In this document: piece after piece, positions 16,680 through 24,468 of the stretch
Position numbering within the stretch: the first letter of the stretch is position 1
How the letters are laid out: every line of letters starts with the position of its first letter
Source: Roseimicrobium gellanilyticum
Lineage (GTDB): Bacteria; Verrucomicrobiota; Verrucomicrobiia; Verrucomicrobiales; Verrucomicrobiaceae
NCBI RefSeq assembly: GCF_003315205.1
Contig: NZ_QNRR01000001.1
Span: 1 to 64,000 of the forward strand
Direction of reading: 5' to 3'
Length of the DNA: 64,000 nucleotides
Made by a program: the position numbers and the translations under genes
The notes under the pieces: model-generated
Seen by the model: the letters and a program-made list of their open reading frames with translations, nothing else
Databases searched by the model: none
Told to the model about the DNA's origin: nothing

Positions 16680-18430
16680 GGCGTGGAGGGAGTGTCAGGG
16701 TTGCAACTGGAGTGGGGAGCGATGCAGGTGGCCACAGTGCCGTCAACACCATCGCTGCGGGGCTGGATCTGGATCATGGCGCCGATCGCTGCCGCCCTGT
16801 ACTTCTGAATTTTAAGGCCCATCCCCTGATTATTAGGGCCTGGCCCCTGAAAAGATTTCCCATCGTTGGTCACTTCGATGCGGACGAATTCTGCGTTCAT
16901 CTCAAGCCGGACCTCAATGCTGGTCGGATTTCCGTGTCGCACGGCATTGTTCAAAAACTCCTGGCTGATACGATAAAGATGCACGGCTGCACTCGGGCTT
17001 TCCACCATCACTGAATTCGGACAATAAAAGAAGCACGGAATATCATAAAGCGATTCTGTGGCTTTGACCAGCTTGTTCATGCCCACCATAAATCCTTCCC
17101 CAATCAGGTCCACGGGGGAAAGGCCTCGGGCAATTCCCCGACAGAGCTTGGTGGATTCACTCATCAAAAAACAGATTTCCGAGGCTTGCGCGGCCAGCGG
17201 CGACTCATTGTTCTTCAAGTGGTTGGCAATGAACTCAGACTTGAACTTGATGGCGGCGAGCCGCTGACAGAGGTCATCGTGAATGTCGTTCCCGATGCGG
17301 CGGCGCTCGCGTTCGCTGATGTTCAGAATCTCCTGCTCCAGCTCTTTGCGCTCCGTCACATCCCGTGAAAGGCCAGCCATTTTGGTGAGCCCACCGCGTT
17401 CATCTCGAACGGGAAACATACGAAGCTCTACCCAGCGGATTTTGCCATCGGCCCGCCGGATGCGGAACTCGCACTGCACCTCCGGCGCACCCTCCAGCAG
17501 GGGATCGGAGACATGCCACAGGGTATCGTGGTACTCTTCAAGTACGGAGCGCTTCCATGCCTCATACGAGTCCCGCATGAGTTCCGCCGGGTCCCTGCCA
17601 AAGAGCCGGGCGTAAGCCGGACTCACGTAGACCACCTTCTTGTCCGGCGTCGTGAGGAAAAACACGTCCTCGATGTTGTCTGCAATCTGGTCGAGGCGAT
17701 TGCCGCTTTCCTTGAGCACACGGAAGATTTCCGAGAACTCGTCTGTCTTGCTGTTGAAGGCAGGTTTTGCTCCGACCGCCTGGAGCAGGGTGGTGTCATC
17801 AGTCTGAAACAGGTGGTTCATGCGGCTCCGCAGGAATCGACTCAAGAGCCACCACAGGATGCCACAGCCCACCACCTGCACCGCGCCGGTAAGCAGGGCG
17901 TGCTCGAACACCAGGTCCCGTTCATGCTTGAGGGACGCAGTCAGATCGTGCTGCACGATAGCGGCGCGATGGTGGCCCTCTTCGTTCCCGGCAGGCACGG
18001 GCTGCACCGCCCACACATGGGAGCCATCCCCGTTGGAGTGGTGGGGATTCCCATCTTGCAGGGCTTTCTCCATCAAGGCAATCGCGCCATCTGGAAGCAC
18101 CTGGCGATAGGGCTTGTTTGTCCATTCAGGATTGGTGCTGCAGACCAGGGAGCCATTCTCGTCAACGAACACCGCCCAGCGAACGGCTTTGAAGCTGTTC
18201 GCGATTCGGCGGTTCATCTCCTGATGATCAGGAAGTTTCAGAACAGAGGCGTCCGCCAGTACGGAGGCCACGGCGGAGGCGTCGTGCATGACGCGCTCCT
18301 CGGCCTCTGCCAGCTCACTTTGAAGGTGCAGCCATGTACTGATGCCCGTCCATAGAAGACCAAACGCCAGAACGATGAGCGGGATGGCGTGGCGGAGAGG
18401 GAGTGGAGAGCGAAGCAGGGGGAGCTTCAT
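16676..18430 (-). CDS. PAS-domain sensor histidine kinase (HisKA_3 type)
   Basis: A 584-residue membrane sensor kinase. One membrane segment lies at about 14-34 and a second at about 165-185 (LLTGAVQVVGCGILWWLL), enclosing a periplasmic sensor region. A PAS/PAC domain follows (about 245-365, ending in VTERKELEQE). The dimerisation/phosphoacceptor helix is of the NarX type, ERRRIGNDIHDDLCQRLAAI, with the phosphorylated His in DIHDD. The ATPase domain has the N-box FLNNAVRHGN and the G-box NQGMGLKI. The ATG at 18430 was chosen because the frame upstream adds only a short non-conserved leader. It overlaps the response regulator by four bases. The stimulus is unknown. Confidence 0.93.
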   Translation of the reverse strand: MKLPLLRSPLPLRHAIPLIVLAFGLLWTGISTWLHLQSELAEAEERVMHDASAVASVLADASVLKLPDHQEMNRRIANSFKAVRWAVFVDENGSLVCSTNPEWTNKPYRQVLPDGAIALMEKALQDGNPHHSNGDGSHVWAVQPVPAGNEEGHHRAAIVQHDLTASLKHERDLVFEHALLTGAVQVVGCGILWWLLSRFLRSRMNHLFQTDDTTLLQAVGAKPAFNSKTDEFSEIFRVLKESGNRLDQIADNIEDVFFLTTPDKKVVYVSPAYARLFGRDPAELMRDSYEAWKRSVLEEYHDTLWHVSDPLLEGAPEVQCEFRIRRADGKIRWVELRMFPVRDERGGLTKMAGLSRDVTERKELEQEILNISERERRRIGNDIHDDLCQRLAAIKFKSEFIANHLKNNESPLAAQASEICFLMSESTKLCRGIARGLSPVDLIGEGFMVGMNKLVKATESLYDIPCFFYCPNSVMVESPSAAVHLYRISQEFLNNAVRHGNPTSIEVRLEMNAEFVRIEVTNDGKSFQGPGPNNQGMGLKIQKYRAAAIGAMIQIQPRSDGVDGTVATCIAPHSSCNPDTPSTP

Positions 18431-18499
18431 GGAACGGATAACACCACATCCCCCCCAATACGCAAGCAGGGATTTTCGCAATCGAAGCAGGGAATTCCA

Positions 18500-18670
18500 G
18501 TGCGACGGTGAGCGGTGCGATGGTAGGACGGTGCGACTGTGCCACGGTGAAAAAGTCGCGCAGGGAGAGGTGCCACTGAGCGTCCTACCTCACGAAGGCC
18601 CTATGAATTTCATTGAGCTCTTGAGCACGCCAGAGCGCCGCACTGTCCTACCGTCCCACCGTCGAACTGC
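18500..18670. repeat. Degenerate palindromic repeat (GGTAGGACGGTGCGA family)
   Basis: The 240-bp gap between the kinase start and the SMP-30-like gene end holds two inverted arms: about 18500-18548 (words such as GTGCGACGGTGAGCGGTG) and about 18635-18670 (complement-like CCGCACTGTCCTACCGTCCC). A related single arm occurs at about 30487-30525 downstream of uvrC. Low-complexity word structure and lack of coding potential point to an extragenic repeat family. The kinase promoter must lie in or next to the first arm. Confidence 0.5.
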
Positions 18671-19567
18671 TTACTGCTGCACCGGCTTCTGCCACGCGCC
18701 CTGGGTCTGCGTCTTGCGCTTGAAGATGCGATCTCCGGCGCAGACGAAGAGCCACTCATGATTGGGGCCAGCGAATTCCACGCTCACTATCTTGGCGCCC
18801 TGGAAGGGGAGGGCGACAGTTCCCGAGTGGCGCCCCGTGGCGTCGAACACCTGGATGCCCAGTTCCGAGGTCACATAGTAGCGGCCAGCTGCGTCCGTGG
18901 TGCTGCCATCGCCCAGTGCTTCACCTTTGGCGTTGTTGGGGGAGACCTGCATCGTCATGTTGGGTGCGCCACCCACGAGTTTCCCATCAGGCTGAATCTG
19001 CCAGCTCCACACGTTCTTGCCGCCGTGCTCGGAGACGGCGAGTGTGGTCTGGTCTGCTGACAAGGTGATGCCATTCGGCCGCAGCACATGGCCTTCATCT
19101 GCCACAAAGGTCTTCCCATCCGGTGCGATGCCGTGAATGCGCTTCGTGCCAGTCTCGGTGAAGTACACAAAGCCCTTCTTGGTGACGATGAGGTCATTCG
19201 GCTTCACGTCCTTCATGAGTTCCTTCACCGTGCCGTCTTTCTCAAAGACGACCACGCGCGAGGCCTTGTTCTGGCAGGCGTAGATGCGTCCATCTGGGCC
19301 GAGTGCGAGGCCGCTGATGCCGGGTTGCTCATCGATCATGAGCGTCACCTTGCCGTCGAGTCCCAGCTTGTAGATGCCCTTGCCCACACGCACATCCGTG
19401 AAGAGAAGACTGCCGTCTTCCGTGGCACAGAGACCATCGGTGAAGGTTTGGCCGGTCACGGCTTCTTTCCAATCTTCACCCTCGATGAGGATGGCATGCG
19501 TGGAGGTGTCTTGAGCGGTGACGTTCCCGACAATGGCGAGGGCGAGGAGGGCGATGATCGATCTCAT
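18671..19567 (-). CDS. Exported SMP-30/gluconolactonase/LRE-like beta-propeller protein
   Basis: A 298-residue secreted protein. The signal peptide is at residues 1-19 (MRSIIALLALAIVGNVTA, then QDTS). The rest is a six-bladed propeller of the SMP-30 / gluconolactonase / LRE family: the blades show FTDGLCATEDGSLLFTD, ISGLALGPDGRIYACQN, KPNDLIVTKKGFVYFTETG and RPNGITLSADQTTLAVSE. The metal-binding Glu/Asn/Asp pattern of lactonases is partly visible (Asn in PNDL and PNGI). It probably hydrolyses sugar lactones or similar esters in the periplasm; the substrate is unknown. The ATG at 19567 gives the signal peptide and overlaps the preceding stop as ATGA. Confidence 0.88.
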   Translation of the reverse strand: MRSIIALLALAIVGNVTAQDTSTHAILIEGEDWKEAVTGQTFTDGLCATEDGSLLFTDVRVGKGIYKLGLDGKVTLMIDEQPGISGLALGPDGRIYACQNKASRVVVFEKDGTVKELMKDVKPNDLIVTKKGFVYFTETGTKRIHGIAPDGKTFVADEGHVLRPNGITLSADQTTLAVSEHGGKNVWSWQIQPDGKLVGGAPNMTMQVSPNNAKGEALGDGSTTDAAGRYYVTSELGIQVFDATGRHSGTVALPFQGAKIVSVEFAGPNHEWLFVCAGDRIFKRKTQTQGAWQKPVQQ

Positions 19568-20022
19568 GATTTCGTGGGTTGCTTTAACATCTCTTTTCTG
19601 GCGAGCACAAAGGCATCTGTGGCCTGTTGTTCTCTGGTCTCCTGTCGGCGAATCCATGCTTCCGCTCCCCAGGTCATCAATGCCAGAAAGGAAAAGGTTG
19701 GCATCATGAGGAGAGAAAGCACGTATGCCAAATTGCTTGGAACGAGATAGAGCATCGCTCCGATGCCGGCGAAAACGAAATGCAGACCTGAAGCGGGAAA
19801 GCGAAGCTTGCTGGCAAGTGCCAGAACTACCCAGTGCAGAGGAATGAAGAGGATGAACCCGACCAAACCCAGCACGAAACAGCCCAGGGCTTCCCAGCCT
19901 TCGTCATTCATGGGCACATGATCTGGAGATGCGAACCAGGCGTCTCGCACAGAGAAGACCACCCCCAACACAAGCAGCACTGCCTGCAATGCAAACGGTG
20001 GGAAGGCGATCCTTGAGAGCAT
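19564..20022 (-). CDS. Hypothetical integral membrane protein
   Basis: A 152-residue protein with about four hydrophobic segments (FALQAVLLVLGVVFSV, FVLGLVGFILFIPLHWVVLAL, FVFAGIGAMLYLVP, LLMMPTFSFLALMTW) and a charged cytoplasmic tail rich in Arg/Gln/Glu/Lys. I do not recognise the family. The ATG at 20022 was preferred over the longest frame (20067), which would overlap the preceding gene. Its stop overlaps the start of the SMP-30-like gene (ATGA), so it is in an operon with that gene and probably with the upstream esterase. Confidence 0.7.
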   Translation of the reverse strand: MLSRIAFPPFALQAVLLVLGVVFSVRDAWFASPDHVPMNDEGWEALGCFVLGLVGFILFIPLHWVVLALASKLRFPASGLHFVFAGIGAMLYLVPSNLAYVLSLLMMPTFSFLALMTWGAEAWIRRQETREQQATDAFVLARKEMLKQPTKS

Positions 20023-20039
20023 GGAGACTTGCTGGATGT

Positions 20040-20915
20040 CTACTTCCTCGCATCTCCCCACAGCCACTTCATGGCCTCGGGAAAGATGGCGCCGCCGTGC
20101 TTTGAATTGTGCTGGCCATCGCCGAGCTCAAACTTCACGTCGTACTTCATGTACGTGAGCGCGGCATACATCATCTTGTTTGCCAGTGGCCAGTTGCCGT
20201 AGGGATTGTCGAGATCGTTCTCACCGTCCTGCAGGTAGATGCGGATGGGCTTCCGCTCATGCACGCGAATGAGGTAGGGATACGCGTGGCCACCTGCGAG
20301 ATCCACGTAGCTGCCGATGGTGGAGAAGACTTTGCGGAACTTGTCCGGCCGTTCCCACGCCACCGTGAAGGCACAGATGGCGCCGCTGCTCGCGCCGCCG
20401 ATGGCCCAGCCTTCCGGATTCTCCGTGAGCTTGTAATCCTTCTGCACCTGGGGCAGCACTTCCTCCAGCAGGAAGCGCGTGTAGGCATTCCCCAGCGTGT
20501 TGTACTCCTTGCCGCGATTACTCACGCGCCAGGCATTCTCAGGTTTGTAGCTTCCGTTGTGTCCTGGATTGATGAAGACACCAATCGTCACCGGCATGTC
20601 TCCGCTGGCGATGAGGTTGTCGAACACAACCGGCACGCGCCAGTTCCCGGTGGTCTTCACGTAGTCATGTCCGTCCTGAAACACCATGAGGTTTGCAGGT
20701 TTCTCGGGCGTGTATTGCGCGGGAACATAGATCCACCAGTCGCGCGTGGTGCCCGGGAAAACCTTCGAGTCTGCGATGGGTGTCATGGCAATCACCTTGC
20801 CCTTGGGCACAGAGGGATTTTCCTGGGAGAGGGGACCCAGCTTGTAGTCGTCCATGGCGGACGCGCTGACGCAAAGGACGAGTGCGAAAAACGAAGTGAG
20901 CAATGACGGACGCAT
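20040..20915 (-). CDS. Secreted esterase, PF00756 type (copy 1)
   Basis: A 291-residue secreted alpha/beta hydrolase of the esterase D / feruloyl esterase / enterochelin esterase family. The signal peptide is MRPSLLTSFFALVLCVSASA. The conserved front motif is [20 protein letters not shown]. The nucleophile is Ser in IGGASSGAICAF, the acid is likely Asp in YLQDGENDLDNP, and the His is in GDGQHNSKHGG. It is about 45-50 percent similar by eye to the second esterase (21527-22474), with the same motifs in the same order, so the two are paralogues. It is followed by the small membrane protein and the SMP-30-like gene, suggesting an ester/lactone-degrading operon. The start at 20915 is set by the signal peptide. 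Confidence 0.9.
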   Translation of the reverse strand: MRPSLLTSFFALVLCVSASAMDDYKLGPLSQENPSVPKGKVIAMTPIADSKVFPGTTRDWWIYVPAQYTPEKPANLMVFQDGHDYVKTTGNWRVPVVFDNLIASGDMPVTIGVFINPGHNGSYKPENAWRVSNRGKEYNTLGNAYTRFLLEEVLPQVQKDYKLTENPEGWAIGGASSGAICAFTVAWERPDKFRKVFSTIGSYVDLAGGHAYPYLIRVHERKPIRIYLQDGENDLDNPYGNWPLANKMMYAALTYMKYDVKFELGDGQHNSKHGGAIFPEAMKWLWGDARK

Positions 20916-21202
20916 GGTGGAGTGATGGGACAGGGCAACGAGTCGTGCGATGGGAATGTTTCGTAGTGGGGGACGGAATCGCCTGTTTGGGAAATGACCA
21001 GCTACCCGGATGGCGGCGCGCTTCCTTGGGGAGCCTGCGCCTGCGCCACGGCTTCCCGGCATGGGGCACCGCACGTCCTTGCTGACGCAAATGACACAAA
21101 CGTGCGCATGCAGCATACAATCCGACACGCGACGATAAGGAATGATCCGTGCGCTGGCGCGGATCGTGCAGGCTCCTTGTTTGCAAAAATCCCCCCGAAT
21201 TC

Positions 21203-21508
21203 ATGTCTCGTAAGACCCCCACCTTCAATCTACTCATCGATCGCTACCGACCACAACTGGAACGCCTGGCCACCGGCGCGCAGGGAATGCAAAAGGTCGT
21301 GCCGCAGGCGCGTGCGATGCTGTTGATTTCCCATGGACTCACCTGGAAGCAGGTGGCGCAGGCAACTGGCCTCAGTGTCTGCCGGGTGGAGCATTTCCGC
21401 CGGCGCTTCGTCTGCCTCGGACCTCCCGGCTTGATTGATGCAGAGCCGCTGAAGCGCACGGTGCCACGTCGTGGAGCTCGTGAGGATCAGCGGCAGAGAG
21501 CCGCGTAG
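21203..21508 (+). CDS. Solo helix-turn-helix protein related to the IS630 transposase N-terminus
   Basis: A 101-residue basic protein. Residues 35-75 (RAMLLISHGLTWKQVAQATG then LSVCRVEHFRRRF) align by eye with the HTH region of the IS630 transposase at 14768 (RAKSILLMAEGLANKAIARR), including the following G-L/I-x-D segment. No DDE catalytic domain follows in any frame, and no inverted repeats were seen. It could be a decayed transposase fragment or a domesticated DNA-binding protein. It sits alone on the plus strand between two minus-strand paralogous esterase genes. The ATG at 21203 was chosen over the 21149 start, which adds a non-homologous leader. Confidence 0.65.
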   Translation: MSRKTPTFNLLIDRYRPQLERLATGAQGMQKVVPQARAMLLISHGLTWKQVAQATGLSVCRVEHFRRRFVCLGPPGLIDAEPLKRTVPRRGAREDQRQRAA

Positions 21509-21526
21509 CGCCAGGAAGAGCAGAGA

Positions 21527-22474
21527 CTACTTCGCCGCATCGCGCCAGATCCAGCGCAGCGTTTCCGGCAGGAGCATCGCACCATGCTTGCCATTGTGCG
21601 TGCCTTCGCCGAGTTCGAACATGTAGTCCCAGCCTGCGAACTTCAATGCCGCAGCCATGTCCTGGTTTGCCAGCGGCCAGTTGCCAAACTGGTTGTCGAG
21701 GTCGTTCTTCCCATCCTGCAGGAACACACGGATGGCGCGGCGCTTTTCCAGCAGGGCCTTCTGCTCAGGGGTCGTGTAGGTGCCACCGGAAACCTTGAGT
21801 GCGGTTTTGCGAATGAGAGCCGGGTAGATGTATCCGCCGCGGATGTTGGTGAAGCTGCCGATGTGGCTCACCACCTTGCTGAAGGCCTCGGGCCTTTCCC
21901 ATGCCACCGTGAAGGCGCAGATGCCGCCGCTGCTGTTCCCGCAGATGGCACGCTCTTCCGCCTTGTCCGTCAGCTTGTACTTCTTCGCGACCTCGGGAAG
22001 GATCTCCTCAAGCAGGAATCTGGCGTAGGTGCCATCGGGTGTATCATACTCAAAGCTGCGATTGCTGCGCGGCTTCCCATTGTCCAGCTGCGTGGGAAAG
22101 CTTCCGGGGCTGATGAAGATGCCGATAGTCACCGGCATCTGTTTCGAATGGATGAGATTGTCGAATGCCCAGATGGCATTGTGCGGGCCGGCAAACTTGG
22201 GGTCCTCCGGCTTCGCCTTGCCACCATCTTGAAACACCATCACCGCAGCGGGATTGCTGCCATCATACTGGGCGGGCACATAGATCCACCAGTCGCGCAC
22301 CGTGCCCTCGTAGATTTTTGACTGCCACGGTTCCATGGCCACCACCTTGCCGTGGGGCACGCCTTCCTTGGGAAGGGAATCCGGCGTCAGCACATACTGG
22401 TCATCCTGCGGAGCAGCGAACAAGTGGGAGGAGGTGAGACAAAGGGCCAGTGAGGCGACGCGGATGAGGTGCAT
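21527..22474 (-). CDS. Secreted esterase, PF00756 type (copy 2)
   Basis: A 315-residue secreted esterase, paralogue of the protein at 20040-20915. The signal peptide is [20 protein letters not shown]. The front motif is [20 protein letters not shown], the nucleophile elbow [16 protein letters not shown], the acid [12 protein letters not shown], and the His in [10 protein letters not shown]. It has a short insertion ([18 protein letters not shown]) before the acid residue that copy 1 lacks. Natural substrates may be acetyl or feruloyl esters of plant polysaccharides, by family only. The frame is open far upstream to 22936, but that extension has no family similarity. Confidence 0.9.
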   Translation of the reverse strand: MHLIRVASLALCLTSSHLFAAPQDDQYVLTPDSLPKEGVPHGKVVAMEPWQSKIYEGTVRDWWIYVPAQYDGSNPAAVMVFQDGGKAKPEDPKFAGPHNAIWAFDNLIHSKQMPVTIGIFISPGSFPTQLDNGKPRSNRSFEYDTPDGTYARFLLEEILPEVAKKYKLTDKAEERAICGNSSGGICAFTVAWERPEAFSKVVSHIGSFTNIRGGYIYPALIRKTALKVSGGTYTTPEQKALLEKRRAIRVFLQDGKNDLDNQFGNWPLANQDMAAALKFAGWDYMFELGEGTHNGKHGAMLLPETLRWIWRDAAK

Positions 22475-22773
22475 GAATGGAGATGAAAAAAATTGGAAAT
22501 CCACAACGGTCCTTTCATCGGGAGTCTTGCGCTCAACTGATTTCCCAAGATGAGCGCAGGTCAGCAGGCTCCCTTGAATCCTCGCTGAGCGTTGGCACAA
22601 GAGGAACGGAGAGTGAGGAGATGGGAACAAGGAGGGACAGGTAATGGAGAGGAGCCCGGCCATGACGCTGGTGCTCAGCAGGAGTCGCCGCGGTGCATGC
22701 GTGTAGTCTTTCGCCGTACGAAGCAGTCCGTTCTTTACTTGACCTCCATGTCGTAAAAACCTAGCCTCGCGCG
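22475..22773. other. Intergenic region between divergent genes
   Basis: About 300 bp between the esterase start and the GYF gene start, which diverge from it. It should hold both promoters. I see no strong hairpin, repeat or convincing conserved promoter pair. The open frames through it are composition shadows. Confidence 0.4.
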
Positions 22774-23628
22774 ATGCAGTACCACGTCTCGCGAAATGGC
22801 CATCAGCTGGGGAAAGTATCAGAGGCGGATCTGAGGGCTGGCTTCGCTGAGGGACATTTCCTCGCCACCGATTTGGTGTGGCGCGATGGCATGGCGCAGT
22901 GGACACCGCTGGGCGAAGTGTTGAAGACTCCCGCAACGGGGCCGTCCCTGGTGAAGTCGGGCTCGAGTTCAGGAGCGCCCGCGATCCGCGCTGCTTCTGC
23001 TACCGGCAACAATACGCTGCCGGCGGGTGCTGCGCCCGCCTCGGGGCTGGCTCTGACCTCGTTGATATCCGGCATCACGTCGATTGTGCTCTGCGGCCTT
23101 GGTGGCATTGCCACACTGACCGCCATCATCACCGGGCACATGGCCCTTTCGCGGATCAACAAGGCCGGGGGCATTTCCCCCCGCAAGGGCATGGCCGTGA
23201 CCGGACTGATTCTGGGTTATGTGTCCATTGTCACCGCCATCTTTGGCATCGCGATTACCGCTTCCATGGCTATTCCTGTGTTCGCGAAGATTCAGGAGAA
23301 GGGAATCATCACGAAGCAGATCAGCCTTGCCAGACAGGCGCAGGTGGCCTGTCAGATCTACGCTGCGGATAATGGCGGGAAGTATCCTGCGACTTTGGAG
23401 GAGCTGGTCGGGCAGGGCATTCTGACTCCGGAAATCATGAAAGAGCTGGACTCCCTCAAGCCGCCCGGCTGGGTCGGTGAGCCTGGGTTTGAATACCTTG
23501 GTGAAGGGAAGAACGACACGGCACTGGCGGAAACGGAAATCCTGGTGAGCCGCGCAGAGTCCCGGCGAGGGGAAAGAATCGTGGGTCGCCATGACGGCAG
23601 TGTCATGCTGGAGAAACGAGACGAGTAA
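22774..23628 (+). CDS. GYF-domain and DUF4190 membrane protein with pseudopilin-like C-terminus
   Basis: A 284-residue protein in three parts. Residues 1-50 are a GYF_2 domain ([19 protein letters not shown], then [16 protein letters not shown]), a peptide-binding fold. Residues about 88-175 are a DUF4190-type region with two membrane helices around a GHMALSRI loop. Residues about 178-284 resemble the soluble part of a type II secretion pseudopilin ([20 protein letters not shown] followed by [12 protein letters not shown]). No prepilin peptidase site is present at the N-terminus. The gene is followed after 20 bp by a paralogue that lacks the third part. Function unknown; a membrane scaffold is plausible. 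Confidence 0.8.
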   Translation: MQYHVSRNGHQLGKVSEADLRAGFAEGHFLATDLVWRDGMAQWTPLGEVLKTPATGPSLVKSGSSSGAPAIRAASATGNNTLPAGAAPASGLALTSLISGITSIVLCGLGGIATLTAIITGHMALSRINKAGGISPRKGMAVTGLILGYVSIVTAIFGIAITASMAIPVFAKIQEKGIITKQISLARQAQVACQIYAADNGGKYPATLEELVGQGILTPEIMKELDSLKPPGWVGEPGFEYLGEGKNDTALAETEILVSRAESRRGERIVGRHDGSVMLEKRDE

Positions 23629-23648
23629 GTCACCCGCGCGCGTTTTCC

Positions 23649-24218
23649 ATGCAGTACCACGTCGGCAGAGATGGCCAGCAGTTCGGCCAGTTCACGGAAG
23701 AAGAGATTCGCCAGGGACTGGAGGGCGGTCGTTTCCTGCCTTCGGACCTGGTATGGCGTGATGGCATGCCGCAGTGGAAGCCCTTGATTGAAGTCTTTGG
23801 CTTTGCAGCAGCTGCGGCGCTCAGTGCTCCGATGGTGTCATCTCATCCAGCAGGGGTGCCGGTGACGGGTGGCTATCCTCAACCGCCCAACTACCAGAAT
23901 GTCGGCGTCGGCATCATGCCCATGTCCGGCATGTGCGTTGCCAGCATGGTGCTGGGCATCATCTCCCTGATTTCTTTTCTCGGATGTCCGGTGGCGGTCA
24001 TCCTCGGCGTCCCCGGTGTCATATGCGGACACATGGGTCTGGCTGAGATTCGTCGCTCAGGCAACAACATGCAGGGCCGGGGCATGGGCATCGCCGGCCT
24101 GATCATGAACTACCTCGCGATCGCGCTTGGCGTAGCCGTCACGTTGTTCGTGGTCGTCGTGATTGGCATTGGAGCCACGAGCGCGGCAGCCGGGGGTGCG
24201 GTGCCATCTCCTCCGTGA
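23649..24218 (+). CDS. GYF-domain and DUF4190 membrane protein (short paralogue)
   Basis: A 189-residue paralogue of the preceding gene. The GYF_2 domain is at residues 1-50 (YHVGRDGQQFGQFTEEEIRQ, then [14 protein letters not shown]). A Pro/Gly-rich linker leads to a DUF4190-type pair of membrane helices (SMVLGIISLISFLGCPVAVIL; LAEIRRSGNNMQGRG; IAGLIMNYLAIALGVAVTLF). It ends in a short Ala/Gly tail with no pseudopilin-like part. It lies 20 bp downstream of the longer paralogue and is probably co-transcribed; the pair looks like a tandem duplication with domain loss or gain. Confidence 0.8.
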   Translation: MQYHVGRDGQQFGQFTEEEIRQGLEGGRFLPSDLVWRDGMPQWKPLIEVFGFAAAAALSAPMVSSHPAGVPVTGGYPQPPNYQNVGVGIMPMSGMCVASMVLGIISLISFLGCPVAVILGVPGVICGHMGLAEIRRSGNNMQGRGMGIAGLIMNYLAIALGVAVTLFVVVVIGIGATSAAAGGAVPSPP

Positions 24219-24468
24219 AGGGGACCTGCTGAGGAGCGGCCCATTCAACGAGACCGCAACGCGTTGGGTAAGTTCGCGTTCAAAGACCTGTTTCCAACTC
24301 ATCGTGGGATCACTCCACGACCCGAGCGCAGGTCAGAGCATCGGGGGCAGTGATGCTCGCTCTTGCCTGGCAAGACGCCTTTGCGCGAAGCGGTAACCTG
24401 CAACCTGTGGGCTGCGGTCGCCCTCGTGTTTCACTCTTCCACGTTCAATTCCTGCCCACCCACTCCGG

